Source: MGBC163016 sp910588905 (GTDB taxonomy: Bacteria > Actinomycetota > Coriobacteriia > Coriobacteriales > Eggerthellaceae). From it: a stretch of DNA of 64,000 nucleotides. The position numbers were made by a program, and so were the translations under genes. Under the pieces are notes generated by a model. It made no database searches. It was not told where the DNA came from and saw only the letters and a list, made by a program, of their open reading frames with translations. The stretch covers positions 1 through 64,000 of the forward strand of contig CAPGDO010000006.1 in NCBI GenBank assembly GCA_948616985.1, read 5' to 3'. Positions 1 through 8,242 of this stretch are shown one piece after another; position 1 is the stretch's first letter, and the number at the start of each line of letters is the position of its first letter.

Positions 1-108
1 TAGATCCGCCCGATGGCGCACTCGGATGAACCTTATACGCTAGGTTACCCGGTAATTGCCGCAATGAATATCTTGCGCGTGGTCTTCGCGCAACGCATCT
101 TGCGTGAG
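1..108. repeat. 108-bp direct repeat, copy 1
   Basis: This stretch matches 1077-1184 with only two differences that I can count (positions 56 and 72). It begins with half of a palindrome (TAGATCCGCCC), so the element probably continues to the left of the window. It contains the segment TTGCGCGTGGTCTTCGCGCA, also found in altered form near 19466. The two copies bracket the HEPN/MNT pair. Confidence 0.9.
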
Positions 109-185
109 GGGGAGGGTTAGCCATCAAGGAAGGACAGCGATGCATGCTATTATGCTTTTGTTCGATCACGATGGCGGGAGGTGAT

Positions 186-485
186 ATGTTGGCTTCTGGA
201 GTACTTGAGACATCCGAGATCCGCGCCATGGTCCTACCACTTCTGGAACGGTATGGAATGCGCTCAGCCAGCCTCTTCGGCTCCTATGCTCGCGGCGAAG
301 CCAATGAGGAATCAGATATCGATATCCTCTTGGAGGGCGGTTTCGGTTTCAGGCCGCTTGATATCTTCGGGGTTGCAGAAGACCTCCATCGCGCATCGGG
401 CAAGCAGGTTGATGTTTTCGAAGTATCTGAGCTCGATGCCGGTACCTTTCGTGACACCGTTCTGCGCGAGGCGGTACGGCTGTGA
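186..485 (+). CDS. MNT-type nucleotidyltransferase antitoxin (MntA-like)
   Basis: A minimal nucleotidyltransferase of 99 residues. The polymerase-beta-type signature is clear: GSYARG at residues 32-37 and D44-x-D46, followed by a beta-strand pattern typical of MNT proteins. In characterised HEPN/MNT modules this protein neutralises its partner by transferring AMP to a tyrosine near the HEPN active site. An upstream in-frame ATG at 144 is possible, but ATG 186 follows GGGAGGTGAT (spacing is short; TTG at 189 is also possible) and gives the usual family length. It overlaps the next gene by four bases (GTGA), so the pair is translationally coupled. The function is inferred from motifs and gene pairing. 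Confidence 0.88.
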   Translation: MLASGVLETSEIRAMVLPLLERYGMRSASLFGSYARGEANEESDIDILLEGGFGFRPLDIFGVAEDLHRASGKQVDVFEVSELDAGTFRDTVLREAVRL

Positions 486-823
486 GGAGCGACATTTATC
501 GTCTTGAACGCATATCCTTAGTAGGTCATCAGCTTTTACAGGTTATCGAATCCCGGTCGATAACGCGAGATACGCTTGTTCGTGATGTTGAGACGCAGTG
601 GTTGGTGACCACGCCTTTGTACAATATCGGGGAGCAAGCAAACTGCCTCTCTCGGGAATTCGTTGAAGGTCATCCTGAGGCTCCGTGGGTTCAGATTGCT
701 GGACTCAGGCATCGGTTGGTCCATGATTACGAAGGAACCAATTGGAATATGATCGCAGCTGTTGTTTTTGACGAACTGGAACCTTTCATTGGATGTGTGG
801 ACGATTTGCTGTCGTCCGAGTGA
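482..823 (+). CDS. HEPN-domain toxin (HepT-like, DUF86)
   Basis: A 113-residue HEPN protein with a GTG start overlapping the stop of the nucleotidyltransferase gene. The RNase signature R-x4-H-x-Y is intact at R76, H81 and Y83 (RHRLVHDY), which fits the HepT branch. The tyrosine is the residue modified by MntA in the studied pairs. The expected activity is cleavage of tRNA or mRNA when unmodified; this is family knowledge, not shown here. No mobile-element gene adjoins it, but 108-bp direct repeats lie on both sides, which suggests the pair was gained or could be lost as a unit. Confidence 0.88.
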   Translation: MRSDIYRLERISLVGHQLLQVIESRSITRDTLVRDVETQWLVTTPLYNIGEQANCLSREFVEGHPEAPWVQIAGLRHRLVHDYEGTNWNMIAAVVFDELEPFIGCVDDLLSSE

Positions 824-893
824 CGCGCTGCGGTTTCTGATGCCTTGTTGCGTGCGAAAGTGTGCGGCGCATAAGATCACCTTGCTCACAGGT

Positions 894-1013
894 CATAACC
901 GCCGCCTAACTATTCCCGCTGCTGACGCAGCGGGTTAAGGGTTGTGGCCGGAACAGGAATGCGGGGTTTTCTGGGTTGTAATGTGTTCGGGCCGAGCATG
1001 CTCGGCCCCTACG
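894..1013. repeat. Dispersed composite repeat, copy 1
   Basis: About 120 bases matching 19161-19284 closely (shared blocks CCGCCGCCTAACTATTCCCG, then an arm-loop-arm around GACGCAGCGGG, then a palindrome at the right end). The stretch just before it (862-893) also matches 18994-19030. Together with the 108-bp repeats, this fills the gene-free interval 824-1380. No coding signal is seen there. Confidence 0.8.
985..1012 (-). repeat. GTAGGGG-palindrome unit
   Basis: Palindrome core CCGAGCATGCTCGG inside GGG...CCC, with CCTAC on the right, so the GTAGGGG flank is on the minus strand. Confidence 0.75.
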
Positions 1014-1063
1014 GATCGTGCGCCAGGTTCCCATCGGATGAACCGTGCATGTCAGGATGCCTT

Positions 1064-1087
1064 GTAGGGGCGGATCTAGATCCGCCC
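1064..1087 (+). repeat. GTAGGGG-palindrome unit
   Basis: GTAGGGG flank followed by the core CGGATCTAGATCCG and CCC. It overlaps the start of the second 108-bp repeat, so the same half-palindrome that opens the window is complete here. Confidence 0.78.
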
Positions 1088-1184
1088 GATGGCGCACTCG
1101 GATGAACCTTATACGCTAGGTTACCCGGTAACTGCCGCAATGAATATGTTGCGCGTGGTCTTCGCGCAACGCATCTTGCGTGAG
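1077..1184. repeat. 108-bp direct repeat, copy 2
   Basis: Second copy of the repeat at 1-108 in the same orientation. The distance between copies is 1,076 bases and includes the complete mntA-hepT pair and the composite repeat at 894-1013. Confidence 0.9.
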
Positions 1185-1224
1185 GCTCGGCCCAATTGAC
1201 CTGGTCACGTTCTCTGTATGACGC

Positions 1225-1248
1225 GTAGGGGCGGATCATGATCCGCCC
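1225..1248 (+). repeat. GTAGGGG-palindrome unit
   Basis: GTAGGGG flank with core CGGATCATGATCCG. It is the last unit before the dnaX promoter. Confidence 0.75.
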
Positions 1249-1337
1249 AGCATTGCACCCGAGATATGCTGGTATGCCGAAGGCGGCGACTCGCTCAACC
1301 TGGTCTCAGGGCGCATGACACCTCCCAGTGGCGGGGA

Positions 1338-1346
1338 TGCTAGAAT
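1338..1346 (+). promoter_or_regulatory. Extended -10 promoter of dnaX
   Basis: TGC followed by TAGAAT, 34 bases before the start codon. No convincing -35 element lies at normal spacing (ATGACA at 1315-1320 is 20 bases away). The same TGC-TANAAT pattern precedes several other genes in the window. Confidence 0.5.
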
Positions 1347-1380
1347 TGCCTGAACTGATAGAGGTACCGGAGGAGTCATC

Positions 1381-3312
1381 TTGGCAGAAGCGCTGTATAG
1401 GAAGTACCGCCCGCAGGTGTTCGAGGATGTGGTAGGGCAAGAGCATATCGAACGGACGCTCAAGAACGCCATCGCCACAGACAAGGTGAGCCATGCCTAC
1501 TTGTTCACGGGGCCGCGAGGTACCGGCAAGACCACCACGGCGCGGCTTTTGGCGAAAGCGCTCTTGTGCGAGCAGGGCCCCACGGATAACCCCGATGGCA
1601 CCTGTGAGGATTGCCTGCTCATAGCAGATGGTGAGCATCCGGATGTCTATGAGCTGGACGCTGCCAGTCGCACCGGCGTTGATAACGTGCGCGATGAGAT
1701 CATCGGGCGGGTGAGCTACGCTCCTACGCGCGGCCGCTCCAAGGTGTACATCATCGACGAGGTGCATATGCTCTCCATGGCTGCCTTCAATGCATTGCTG
1801 AAGACACTAGAAGAGCCGCCCTCTCACGTGGTGTTCATCCTGTGCACGACAGATCCCCAGAAGGTGCCCGACACCATCCACTCCCGCTGTCAGCGCTTCG
1901 ACTTCCGTCGCATCTCCAATGAGGAGCTGGTCAGCCGCTTGGGTGCCATCTGCGAGATGGAGGGCGTACCCTTCGAGGGCAGCGCCCTTGAACTGGTGGC
2001 CCATCGGGCCCAGGGAGGCATGCGCGATGCGCTCACGTCCTTGGAACAGCTGATCGCCTTCTCGGAAGGGTCTCTCACCCTTGCTGCCGCTGAACGGTTG
2101 CTCGGTTCGTTGGATTCCTCTGATATGGATGAGATCCTCTCGGCCATTGGTGCGCGGGATGCTGCGGCGTGCTTCCGCTGGACCACTCAGTACATGGAAA
2201 CAGGGGCTGACCTGGCTCAGTTCACCCAGGATATGGCCGAATACGTGCGGGATATGTATGTGATGTCCTTGACGGATGCCGATGTGGCGCTGGATGTGCC
2301 CGAAGCCACGCGGCGGGAGATGGAGGGCAAGCTTGCACTCTTCGGTCCTGACCGGTTGGCTCGCATGCTGAGCACCCTGGCGGACCTCATGGCTGACCTG
2401 AAGACCTCCACCAATCAACGGCTCTCCTTCGAGATAGCCTTGACGCGGATGATCCGTCCGGAATCTGACTTGACCCTGGCCTCCTTGGCTGAGCGCTTGG
2501 AGGCCCTTGAGCGAAGGGCCCCGGCAGCGGCAGCCCCTCTCATGGCCAGCGCACCTGCTCCCGCCGCAGCTCAAGAGGCAGTGCCAGCCCAGGCTGCGGC
2601 CCAAAGTGCAGTACAGCCCTCCCGGGAAGCTGCGCCAGAGCCATCTTCGGCACCTGTCATGGATACCCCTGAGCCCGCATCTGCTGCACCTGCACCCCAG
2701 GCCGTCGACCCGCAAGCGGTAGCCGGGCGCGATCTGCATCAACTCTGGGAATCGGCGCTCGTGCACCTGAAGCGGCTCTCTGCAGCTCACAGCGTGCTCT
2801 TCATGAGCTCTCACCCGTCCTGGGATGTGCCCGGCGAGGTGCTGAACATCGGCTTGGTGCCCTATCGGGAGTTCAATCTCAAGGCGGCCCAAAGCCCAGA
2901 GGCTCTGAGCTTCCTGAAAGATGCTTTCGCCCAGGCGGGGGCACCTGGCCTGCGCTTCAAGTTCATCGATGGCGAAGCGGAGGCGGCTGCACAGCCTGCA
3001 ACCGCACCCCAGGCTGCTGAGCAAGAACCCGTCCCCGTGCGCGAACCCGAATCGAAGCCCGCAGCCGTTTCGGTGCCTGATCCCGAACCGGCGCCGCAGC
3101 CCGTGCAGGCATCCGCGCCTGAGCCGGAGCCGACGCCCGCACCTGAACCCGAGCCTACGCCTGAACCCTTCGCGGTGCCTGAGCCCGACCCCGTTCCTGA
3201 TTCCGTCTACGAAGCGGACGGGGCTTCCTCGGGCGAAGATGAGACAGCTGATCTGAACAGCCTGCTTGCTGGTGCCTTCGGCGCAGATGTCTCGTTCACT
3301 GAAGTGGAGTGA
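1381..3312 (+). CDS. dnaX: DNA polymerase III subunit gamma/tau
   Basis: The clamp-loader ATPase of the replisome, 643 residues. Walker A lies at residues 44-51 (GPRGTGKT), Walker B near 124-128 (IIDEV), and the sensor/SRC region near 155-172 (CTTDPQ, HSRC). Only three cysteines of the usual four-cysteine zinc site are visible (C63, C75, C78; the position before the last pair is Asp). After about residue 375 the chain becomes a long Pro/Ala/Glu-rich linker, a folded block near 455-535, and a second proline-rich tail. The start is TTG, supported by GGAGGAG at 1369-1375. It heads the conserved dnaX-ebfC-recR cluster. Confidence 0.97.
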   Translation: MAEALYRKYRPQVFEDVVGQEHIERTLKNAIATDKVSHAYLFTGPRGTGKTTTARLLAKALLCEQGPTDNPDGTCEDCLLIADGEHPDVYELDAASRTGVDNVRDEIIGRVSYAPTRGRSKVYIIDEVHMLSMAAFNALLKTLEEPPSHVVFILCTTDPQKVPDTIHSRCQRFDFRRISNEELVSRLGAICEMEGVPFEGSALELVAHRAQGGMRDALTSLEQLIAFSEGSLTLAAAERLLGSLDSSDMDEILSAIGARDAAACFRWTTQYMETGADLAQFTQDMAEYVRDMYVMSLTDADVALDVPEATRREMEGKLALFGPDRLARMLSTLADLMADLKTSTNQRLSFEIALTRMIRPESDLTLASLAERLEALERRAPAAAAPLMASAPAPAAAQEAVPAQAAAQSAVQPSREAAPEPSSAPVMDTPEPASAAPAPQAVDPQAVAGRDLHQLWESALVHLKRLSAAHSVLFMSSHPSWDVPGEVLNIGLVPYREFNLKAAQSPEALSFLKDAFAQAGAPGLRFKFIDGEAEAAAQPATAPQAAEQEPVPVREPESKPAAVSVPDPEPAPQPVQASAPEPEPTPAPEPEPTPEPFAVPEPDPVPDSVYEADGASSGEDETADLNSLLAGAFGADVSFTEVE

Positions 3313-3390
3313 CAGCCCCGCAATCTTCCGTGGTCATTCGCTATGCGATACACTGCACCCTAGACGAACCCTATGCAAGGAGAAGCTCCT

Positions 3391-3693
3391 ATGGATATGA
3401 AGAAGATGATGAAGCAGGCCCAGAAGATGCAACGGGATGCTGCGGCTGCTCAGGAAGAGATCGCCCAGATGGAGTTCACTGCCACGGCAGGCGGCGGCAT
3501 GGTAGAGGCTACGGTGACCGGTGGCGGTGAGCTGAAGGCCTTGAAGATCGATCCCGAGACTGTTGATCCGGAAGATACGGAGATGCTGGAGGACACCATC
3601 GTTGCTGCCGTGAACGAGGCTCTTCGCACGGCTTCCGAGACATCCAATGAGCGCATGAGCAGCATCATGGGCGGGATGAACCTGCCCTTCTAG
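3391..3693 (+). CDS. ebfC: YbaB/EbfC family nucleoid-associated protein
   Basis: A 100-residue protein opening with MDMKKMMKQAQKMQ, the typical YbaB start, followed by a conserved core with a glycine-rich turn (AGGGMVEATVTGGGELK) and a C-terminal helix. Family members are dimeric, tweezer-shaped DNA-binding proteins. The start is placed at 3391 because AAGGAG (3378-3383) sits at good spacing; upstream in-frame ATG 3373 lacks one. It lies between dnaX and recR as in most bacteria. Confidence 0.95.
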   Translation: MDMKKMMKQAQKMQRDAAAAQEEIAQMEFTATAGGGMVEATVTGGGELKALKIDPETVDPEDTEMLEDTIVAAVNEALRTASETSNERMSSIMGGMNLPF

Positions 3694-3723
3694 GCCCTGT
3701 CCCGTTCCGCCTTTGCCAAGCCC

Positions 3724-4320
3724 ATGCACTCAGCCCCCTCCATACAGAAGCTCTTGGATGAACTGGAGCGCCTGCCGGGCGTGGGGCCGAAGTCCGCTCA
3801 GCGCATCGCCTATTACATCCTGAACACGGAGTCCACGAAGGCCATCCGCTTGGCTGACGCCATCCATGAGGTGAAGGCCACCGTCTGCTTTTGCCAGACC
3901 TGCTTCAACTACGCCGAGAGCGCTCAGTGCGACATCTGCGCGAGCCCTGTGCGCAGGCATGGTCAGATCTGTGTCGTCTCAGAGCCAAAGGATATCGCTC
4001 CCATCGAGCGCACGGGTGTCTTCGAAGGGGTGTACCACGTGCTGCACGGCGCGCTTTCGCCTTTGGAGGGCATCGGTCCTGATGAACTGAAGATATCCGA
4101 GCTCTTGCGCCGTCTCTCCTCAGAGGAGGTGGAGGAGGTCATCATAGCCACCAACCCGAATGTGGAGGGGGAGGCAACGGCTGCCTACCTTGCCCGGCTG
4201 GTCAAGCCTCTGGGGGTCCGCGTGACGCGACCTGCCAGCGGACTTCCGGTGGGCGGAGACCTGGAATACGCTGATGAGGTCACGTTGGGGCGGGCCATGG
4301 AAGGCCGCCTGGATCTCTGA
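3724..4320 (+). CDS. recR: Recombination mediator RecR
   Basis: A 198-residue protein acting with RecF/RecO to load RecA onto gapped DNA. An N-terminal helix-hairpin-helix (LPGVGPKSAQR, residues 17-27), a complete four-cysteine zinc site (C57, C60, C69, C72) and a Toprim domain starting at ICVVSEPKD are all present. Length is normal for the family. It lies 30 bases downstream of ebfC, so the three genes probably form one transcript. Confidence 0.97.
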   Translation: MHSAPSIQKLLDELERLPGVGPKSAQRIAYYILNTESTKAIRLADAIHEVKATVCFCQTCFNYAESAQCDICASPVRRHGQICVVSEPKDIAPIERTGVFEGVYHVLHGALSPLEGIGPDELKISELLRRLSSEEVEEVIIATNPNVEGEATAAYLARLVKPLGVRVTRPASGLPVGGDLEYADEVTLGRAMEGRLDL

Positions 4321-4350
4321 GGCACCTATGCGACCAAAGGAGATGCATCC

Positions 4351-5610
4351 ATGATCGAAGTTCCCAGCCCGGCCCTGAGCATCGTTGGGCGTCATAATTC
4401 GGGAAAGACGACCTTGGTGGTCAAGCTCATCGCAGAGCTCACGGCGCGGGGTCATGATGTGGGTTCGGTCAAACATCATTCCCATGGGGAGTTCGACATA
4501 GACCATCCGGGAAAGGACTCCTACCGCCAGCGCGAAGCGGGGGCGACGGAGACGGTCATCGCCTCGCCTACCAAGATGGCACGGGTGAAGACGCTCAAGC
4601 ATGAGTTGGAATGCTCCCAGATCGTACGCTCCATGCCGGGCCACGACATCATCGTCGTGGAGGGCTACCGCAAGAGCGGGCTTCCCACCATCGAGATCAT
4701 GCGCCAGGCCAATGAGGCCGATGCTGCGGTGGCCCAGGTGTTCTTGGAGGACGCTCGGGATGGGATCGCCCTTACGGGAGACAGCGTGCAGCGCTCCCGA
4801 GGGAAGGACGCCTTCGCCCGCGACATAGCCGAGAAGATGCCGGACGCGAACACGGTGGCCGTGGTGACGGATATCCCGGCAGCTTGCGAAGCGGCGGCCC
4901 TGTGCGGCATCCCTTGCTTCGGGTTGGATGATATCGGGGACATCGTAGGATTCCTGGAGGAGCACTACGTGCGCCCCCGGGTGAGCGTGGCCATCCAGGC
5001 AGGCGGAGAGAGCCGCCGCATGGGCCGATCGAAGGCCACGGTGCCCTTCGTGGGCAAGCCCCTCATCACTCGGTTGGTGCGCAGGCTCTCACCTGTGGCC
5101 GACGAGCTCATCATCACCACGAACGAGCCGGAGAACCTGGGCTTTCTGGCCGAGGAGTTCCCGTATCTGGACATCACGCTGGTGCGCGATGCCTACGATT
5201 TCCGCGGTGCGCTCCCGGGCCTGTTCACGGCGCTTTCCACGGCATCGAATCCCTATGTGGCCATCGTTGCCTGCGATATGGTCTTCGCTTCCGCACCCTT
5301 GGTGGTGGCTGAGGCCATCGAGATGGCAGACAAGGAAGCGGACGTGGTGGTCCCGGTGAACAACCATGGCTTCGAGCCGTTCCATGCCATGTATCGTCGC
5401 TCGAGCTGTCTGGAGGTCGTGCAGGCCGCCTTGGAGCGGGGAGACAGCAAGGTGCAGTGCATCTATGGAGCGCCCGAGCTGAAGATCGTTGAGTTTCCCC
5501 AGCGGCGCGTGTTGGAGGTGGAGCCCATGGGCGGTTGCTTCATCAATGCGAACACCCCTGAGGAACTGGCGCATCTGGAGGCGAACTTCGGGAATTACGA
5601 GGGCGCATAG
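4351..5610 (+). CDS. Fused MobB-MobA molybdenum cofactor guanylyltransferase
   Basis: A 419-residue fusion. The N-terminal third is MobB-like, with a P-loop at residues 13-21 (GRHNSGKTT) and the HHSHGEFD region. From about residue 211 it is MobA-like, with the nucleotide-binding loop AGGESRRMGRSKA and the acidic metal-site region VACDM. MobA attaches GMP to molybdopterin to make the MGD cofactor used by DMSO-reductase-family enzymes; MobB is an accessory GTP-binding partner. A user of this cofactor lies in the same window at 58975. The start has a GGAGATGC ribosome site. Fused mobBA genes are known in other bacteria. Confidence 0.93.
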   Translation: MIEVPSPALSIVGRHNSGKTTLVVKLIAELTARGHDVGSVKHHSHGEFDIDHPGKDSYRQREAGATETVIASPTKMARVKTLKHELECSQIVRSMPGHDIIVVEGYRKSGLPTIEIMRQANEADAAVAQVFLEDARDGIALTGDSVQRSRGKDAFARDIAEKMPDANTVAVVTDIPAACEAAALCGIPCFGLDDIGDIVGFLEEHYVRPRVSVAIQAGGESRRMGRSKATVPFVGKPLITRLVRRLSPVADELIITTNEPENLGFLAEEFPYLDITLVRDAYDFRGALPGLFTALSTASNPYVAIVACDMVFASAPLVVAEAIEMADKEADVVVPVNNHGFEPFHAMYRRSSCLEVVQAALERGDSKVQCIYGAPELKIVEFPQRRVLEVEPMGGCFINANTPEELAHLEANFGNYEGA

Positions 5611-5613
5611 CCG

Positions 5614-6795
5614 ATGCCTTCCGTTGCGGATGTCCTGAGCTACGCTGACTATCTCAAGGTCAGCCCCCTTGCCATAGATGAGGATAGATGCGTGGCGGTG
5701 CGGAACCGCAATGCCACGTGCCGTCGTTGCCGCGATGCCTGCCTGGCGGCGGCCATCACCGTCCAGCAGAACATGGTATCCGTGGATCCAGATGCCTGCG
5801 TCCGGTGTGGGGTATGCACTACGGTGTGCCCCACCTTCGCCCTCTCGTTGCTCGAGCCCACGAGCACGCAGGTGCTGGCCTCTGCCCTCAAGACCGCTGA
5901 CAGACCGCGGGGGATGGGGGTTGTGGCTTGCGCCCGGGCTGCAGCGCGTCATGAGGCTGATCCAGAACGGTTCGCCGAGGTGCCCTGCTTGGGAACAGTG
6001 GGGGAGACGGAGCTCCTCGGGCTGGCGGCAGCGGGGCTGGATGACATCCTGCTGGTGGACGGGGATTGCGCCACCTGCAAGTACGGGGCGGCCGATGGGT
6101 TCATAACGACATCTGTCCATCAGGCGGCGGACATGCTGGAAGCTGTAGGGGCTCAGGTCATCATCACGCGCACCTCCCAGTTCCCGTCTGAGGTGCTCTC
6201 GCCCCGCCGAGCCAATGTGCGCGGCGAAGATCGGCGCGGACTGCTGGCTCAGACGGGCCGCTATATGCGCAGCGTTGCAGGGAATGTAGCCAGGAAGACG
6301 ATGGAAGAGAAGCTTGGAGGCGCTCAGGCGCGTCCGCGGACGCTCAAGGATCGGTTGAGCGCTGGTCGCTCCGGGCGCATGCCCACCTTCCAGCCCGAGG
6401 GCAACTTCCAGTTGTTGGAATGCCTTGAGAAGACAGCCGAACAGCCTGAGGACCTGAGCACATCTGAGGTGGCTTTGGAGACACGCCGGTTCGGCTCTCT
6501 GGCCATAGATGCTGACCGATGCTCCGGTTGCGGCCTCTGCGTCCTCTTCTGCCCGACAGCTGCGCTCTCCTATGCGGAATTCGACAAGCCCGAGCGGGAA
6601 GACAGGAAGTACCTGGAATTCTCTGCCGAGCTTTGCACTCAGTGCGGTCTGTGTCGGGACGTGTGCCTGCGCAAGTGCCTGGAGGTGTCATCGAAGGTGC
6701 CGCTGGCAAGCCTCTTCGACTTGGAGCCGGAGCTGCTGGAGATATCCCGTCCAGAGGAGCGGGCCTCCCTCTTTGATCGGTTCCGGTCTTCCTAG
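5614..6795 (+). CDS. 4Fe-4S ferredoxin-like protein with two dicluster regions
   Basis: A 393-residue cytoplasmic protein. The N-terminal dicluster has C26, C36, C39, C43 and C62, C65, C68, C72. A second 8Fe-8S ferredoxin region lies near residues 300-350 (CSGCGLCVLFCP and CTQCGLCRDVC). The middle 150 residues carry extra cysteines (CARAAARH, VDGDCATCKYG) reminiscent of Fe-S proteins that gate electrons, but I do not recognise a named family. It starts three bases after the mobBA stop, so it is probably co-transcribed and may serve molybdoenzyme electron transfer or maturation. That role is inferred from position only. Confidence 0.85.
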   Translation: MPSVADVLSYADYLKVSPLAIDEDRCVAVRNRNATCRRCRDACLAAAITVQQNMVSVDPDACVRCGVCTTVCPTFALSLLEPTSTQVLASALKTADRPRGMGVVACARAAARHEADPERFAEVPCLGTVGETELLGLAAAGLDDILLVDGDCATCKYGAADGFITTSVHQAADMLEAVGAQVIITRTSQFPSEVLSPRRANVRGEDRRGLLAQTGRYMRSVAGNVARKTMEEKLGGAQARPRTLKDRLSAGRSGRMPTFQPEGNFQLLECLEKTAEQPEDLSTSEVALETRRFGSLAIDADRCSGCGLCVLFCPTAALSYAEFDKPEREDRKYLEFSAELCTQCGLCRDVCLRKCLEVSSKVPLASLFDLEPELLEISRPEERASLFDRFRSS

Positions 6796-6801
6796 CCCTT
6801 T

Positions 6802-7416
6802 CTAGAACGGATAGGGCCCTTGAGGCGGTACGGGGGTGGTAGGTGCCATGGGCACCAGGGCGTTCTTATCCTTATTCGCCATGACGGCAGAAACGGTGAA
6901 GATCACGGTCAGGATGATGTGCCCGGCAAGGAACGAGATGACCGCTCCGAGGATCCCGAATACCATGATCTGCTTCAGCTGCTCCGGCTTCCCCGTGCGT
7001 ACCAAGGATAGGATGCCGAAGACGAGCATGGCCACCGAAGCGATCATCTCCCAGATGAGCAGGCCGTTGATGATGCCCAGGGCAAGATCCAGGGCCATCC
7101 TGCTGTCCGGTTGGTAGCCGTACTGATAGGAGCTTACGGGAGCAGCGTGAGCCGTGATCAAGGGAGCGGCGTGCTCCAGGCTTGCGTGGTAGCCGTTCCC
7201 GCGATGACCGTAACCATCATCCCAGGGATCGTCGTAGTCGAAGCCATAGTCGTACTCGTAGAGCAGATACTCTTCCGAGCTCATGTAGTCATAGAGCAGG
7301 CCCTTGCTGTTCTCCAGCACTGAGAAGATGATGGCCGAGGCGATGAGGCTCAAGGCGGCAAGGACGATGACGGCTATGTTCAGTCCCCGGATGATGGAGG
7401 TATGGTTCTGCTGCAT
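6802..7416 (-). CDS. Hypothetical membrane protein with acidic, Tyr-rich insert
   Basis: A 204-residue protein with about four hydrophobic segments: one near the N terminus, then an outward-facing stretch of about 75 residues rich in Tyr, Asp and Gly (YDYGFDYDDPWDDGYG), then three more segments and a Pro-rich tail. No family is recognised. ATG 7416 is preferred over ATG 7422 because GAGGAG directly abuts the first ATG but is well spaced for the second. It converges on the 3' end of the ferredoxin-like gene. Confidence 0.75.
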   Translation of the reverse strand: MQQNHTSIIRGLNIAVIVLAALSLIASAIIFSVLENSKGLLYDYMSSEEYLLYEYDYGFDYDDPWDDGYGHRGNGYHASLEHAAPLITAHAAPVSSYQYGYQPDSRMALDLALGIINGLLIWEMIASVAMLVFGILSLVRTGKPEQLKQIMVFGILGAVISFLAGHIILTVIFTVSAVMANKDKNALVPMAPTTPVPPQGPYPF

Positions 7417-7496
7417 GCTCATCTCCTCAGATAGGCGTTCATGGGTGGAGGTCAGGGATGATTCTACTCCAATGGCCTCTGTGTGGGTCCTCTCAT

Positions 7497-7523
7497 GAAA
7501 AAGGCTCCCTTGCGGGAGCCTTT
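7497..7523 (-). terminator. Rho-independent terminator after mIHF gene
   Basis: On the minus strand the sequence reads AGGCTCCC-GCAA-GGGAGCCT followed by TTTTTC, a textbook terminator about 20 bases after the mIHF stop. Confidence 0.9.
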
Positions 7524-7545
7524 GAACTGCTGAGAGCGGATCAGC

Positions 7546-7854
7546 TTAGGCAAGCGCCTTCTTCAGGTTCTCCATCTGCTTGCTGCCCAGGCCCTGGATG
7601 CGACGGGTCTCAGGGATGCCCAGCTCTTCCATGAGCTTCTCCGTCTTGACCTTGCCATAGCCCGGCAGGGCGTTGATGAAAGACTTGACCTTCATGCGCC
7701 CAACAACGGGATCGTCAGCCTTCTTGAGTGCATCTTCAGGGCTCATGATGCCCGTGGAGAGCTTAGTGGTGATCTCGGAGCGGGCGGCGCGGACGATGCG
7801 TGCCTTCTCCAGAGCGGCTGCGCGTTGTTCGGCGGTCATTGTAGGTGCTGCCAT
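7546..7854 (-). CDS. mihF: Actinobacterial-type integration host factor
   Basis: A 102-residue basic DNA-binding protein with the order seen in mycobacterial IHF: MTAEQRAAALEKA at the N terminus, a long helix, then the helix-two-turn-helix region LPGYGKVKTEKLMEELGI and ESRR-like TRRIQGLGS. It shapes the nucleoid and supports site-specific recombination in studied relatives. Start 7854 is chosen because the preceding 18 in-frame codons do not match the family and AAAGAGAATG provides a ribosome site. It is monocistronic, with its own terminator. It is one of the better taxonomic markers in the window, pointing to Actinomycetota. Confidence 0.95.
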   Translation of the reverse strand: MAAPTMTAEQRAAALEKARIVRAARSEITTKLSTGIMSPEDALKKADDPVVGRMKVKSFINALPGYGKVKTEKLMEELGIPETRRIQGLGSKQMENLKKALA

Positions 7855-8242
7855 ATCATTCTCTTTCTCTAAGGCGACTGATACTAGTGCAGTGCGTATC
7901 TGTCGCATCGGTCATTCCAGCTGTCCGCGTGGGTGCGTTTGAAGTTCATGCGCACGCTGTGTGAGTGTACAGATGGTAAGGCAAAATGTTCCTGATGTGC
8001 CGAGAAATTTCCAAAAATGGCACGACAGGGGGATATTTCCAGAGGTTCTAGCCCAAAAAGACCCTTCTGTCCATCCCGCTCTCAGCCGTCTCTCTCACCG
8101 GGGTCGGGCACTCCCTCCGCTCTGGGAAAGCACGGGGATGTAGGCTAGAATAGGAATCCTGATGGCGGCTTGGGCCTTGGTCGTTCAGGCCATTGGCACG
8201 GCTGCTGATATCGCCCCGGAAGCAAGGATATGAGGCCTAGGC
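7855..8242. other. Intergenic region between mIHF and alarmone synthetase genes
   Basis: No coding signal found. A -10-like TAGAAT at 8146-8151 (preceded by GGC, without a clear -35) may serve the alarmone synthetase gene. On the minus strand a TAGTAT near 7884 may serve mIHF. Confidence 0.35.

Noticed and set aside
1249..1380. Small SRP RNA or tRNA upstream of dnaX
   Set aside because: No GGAAGCAGC-type SRP loop or cloverleaf could be found.
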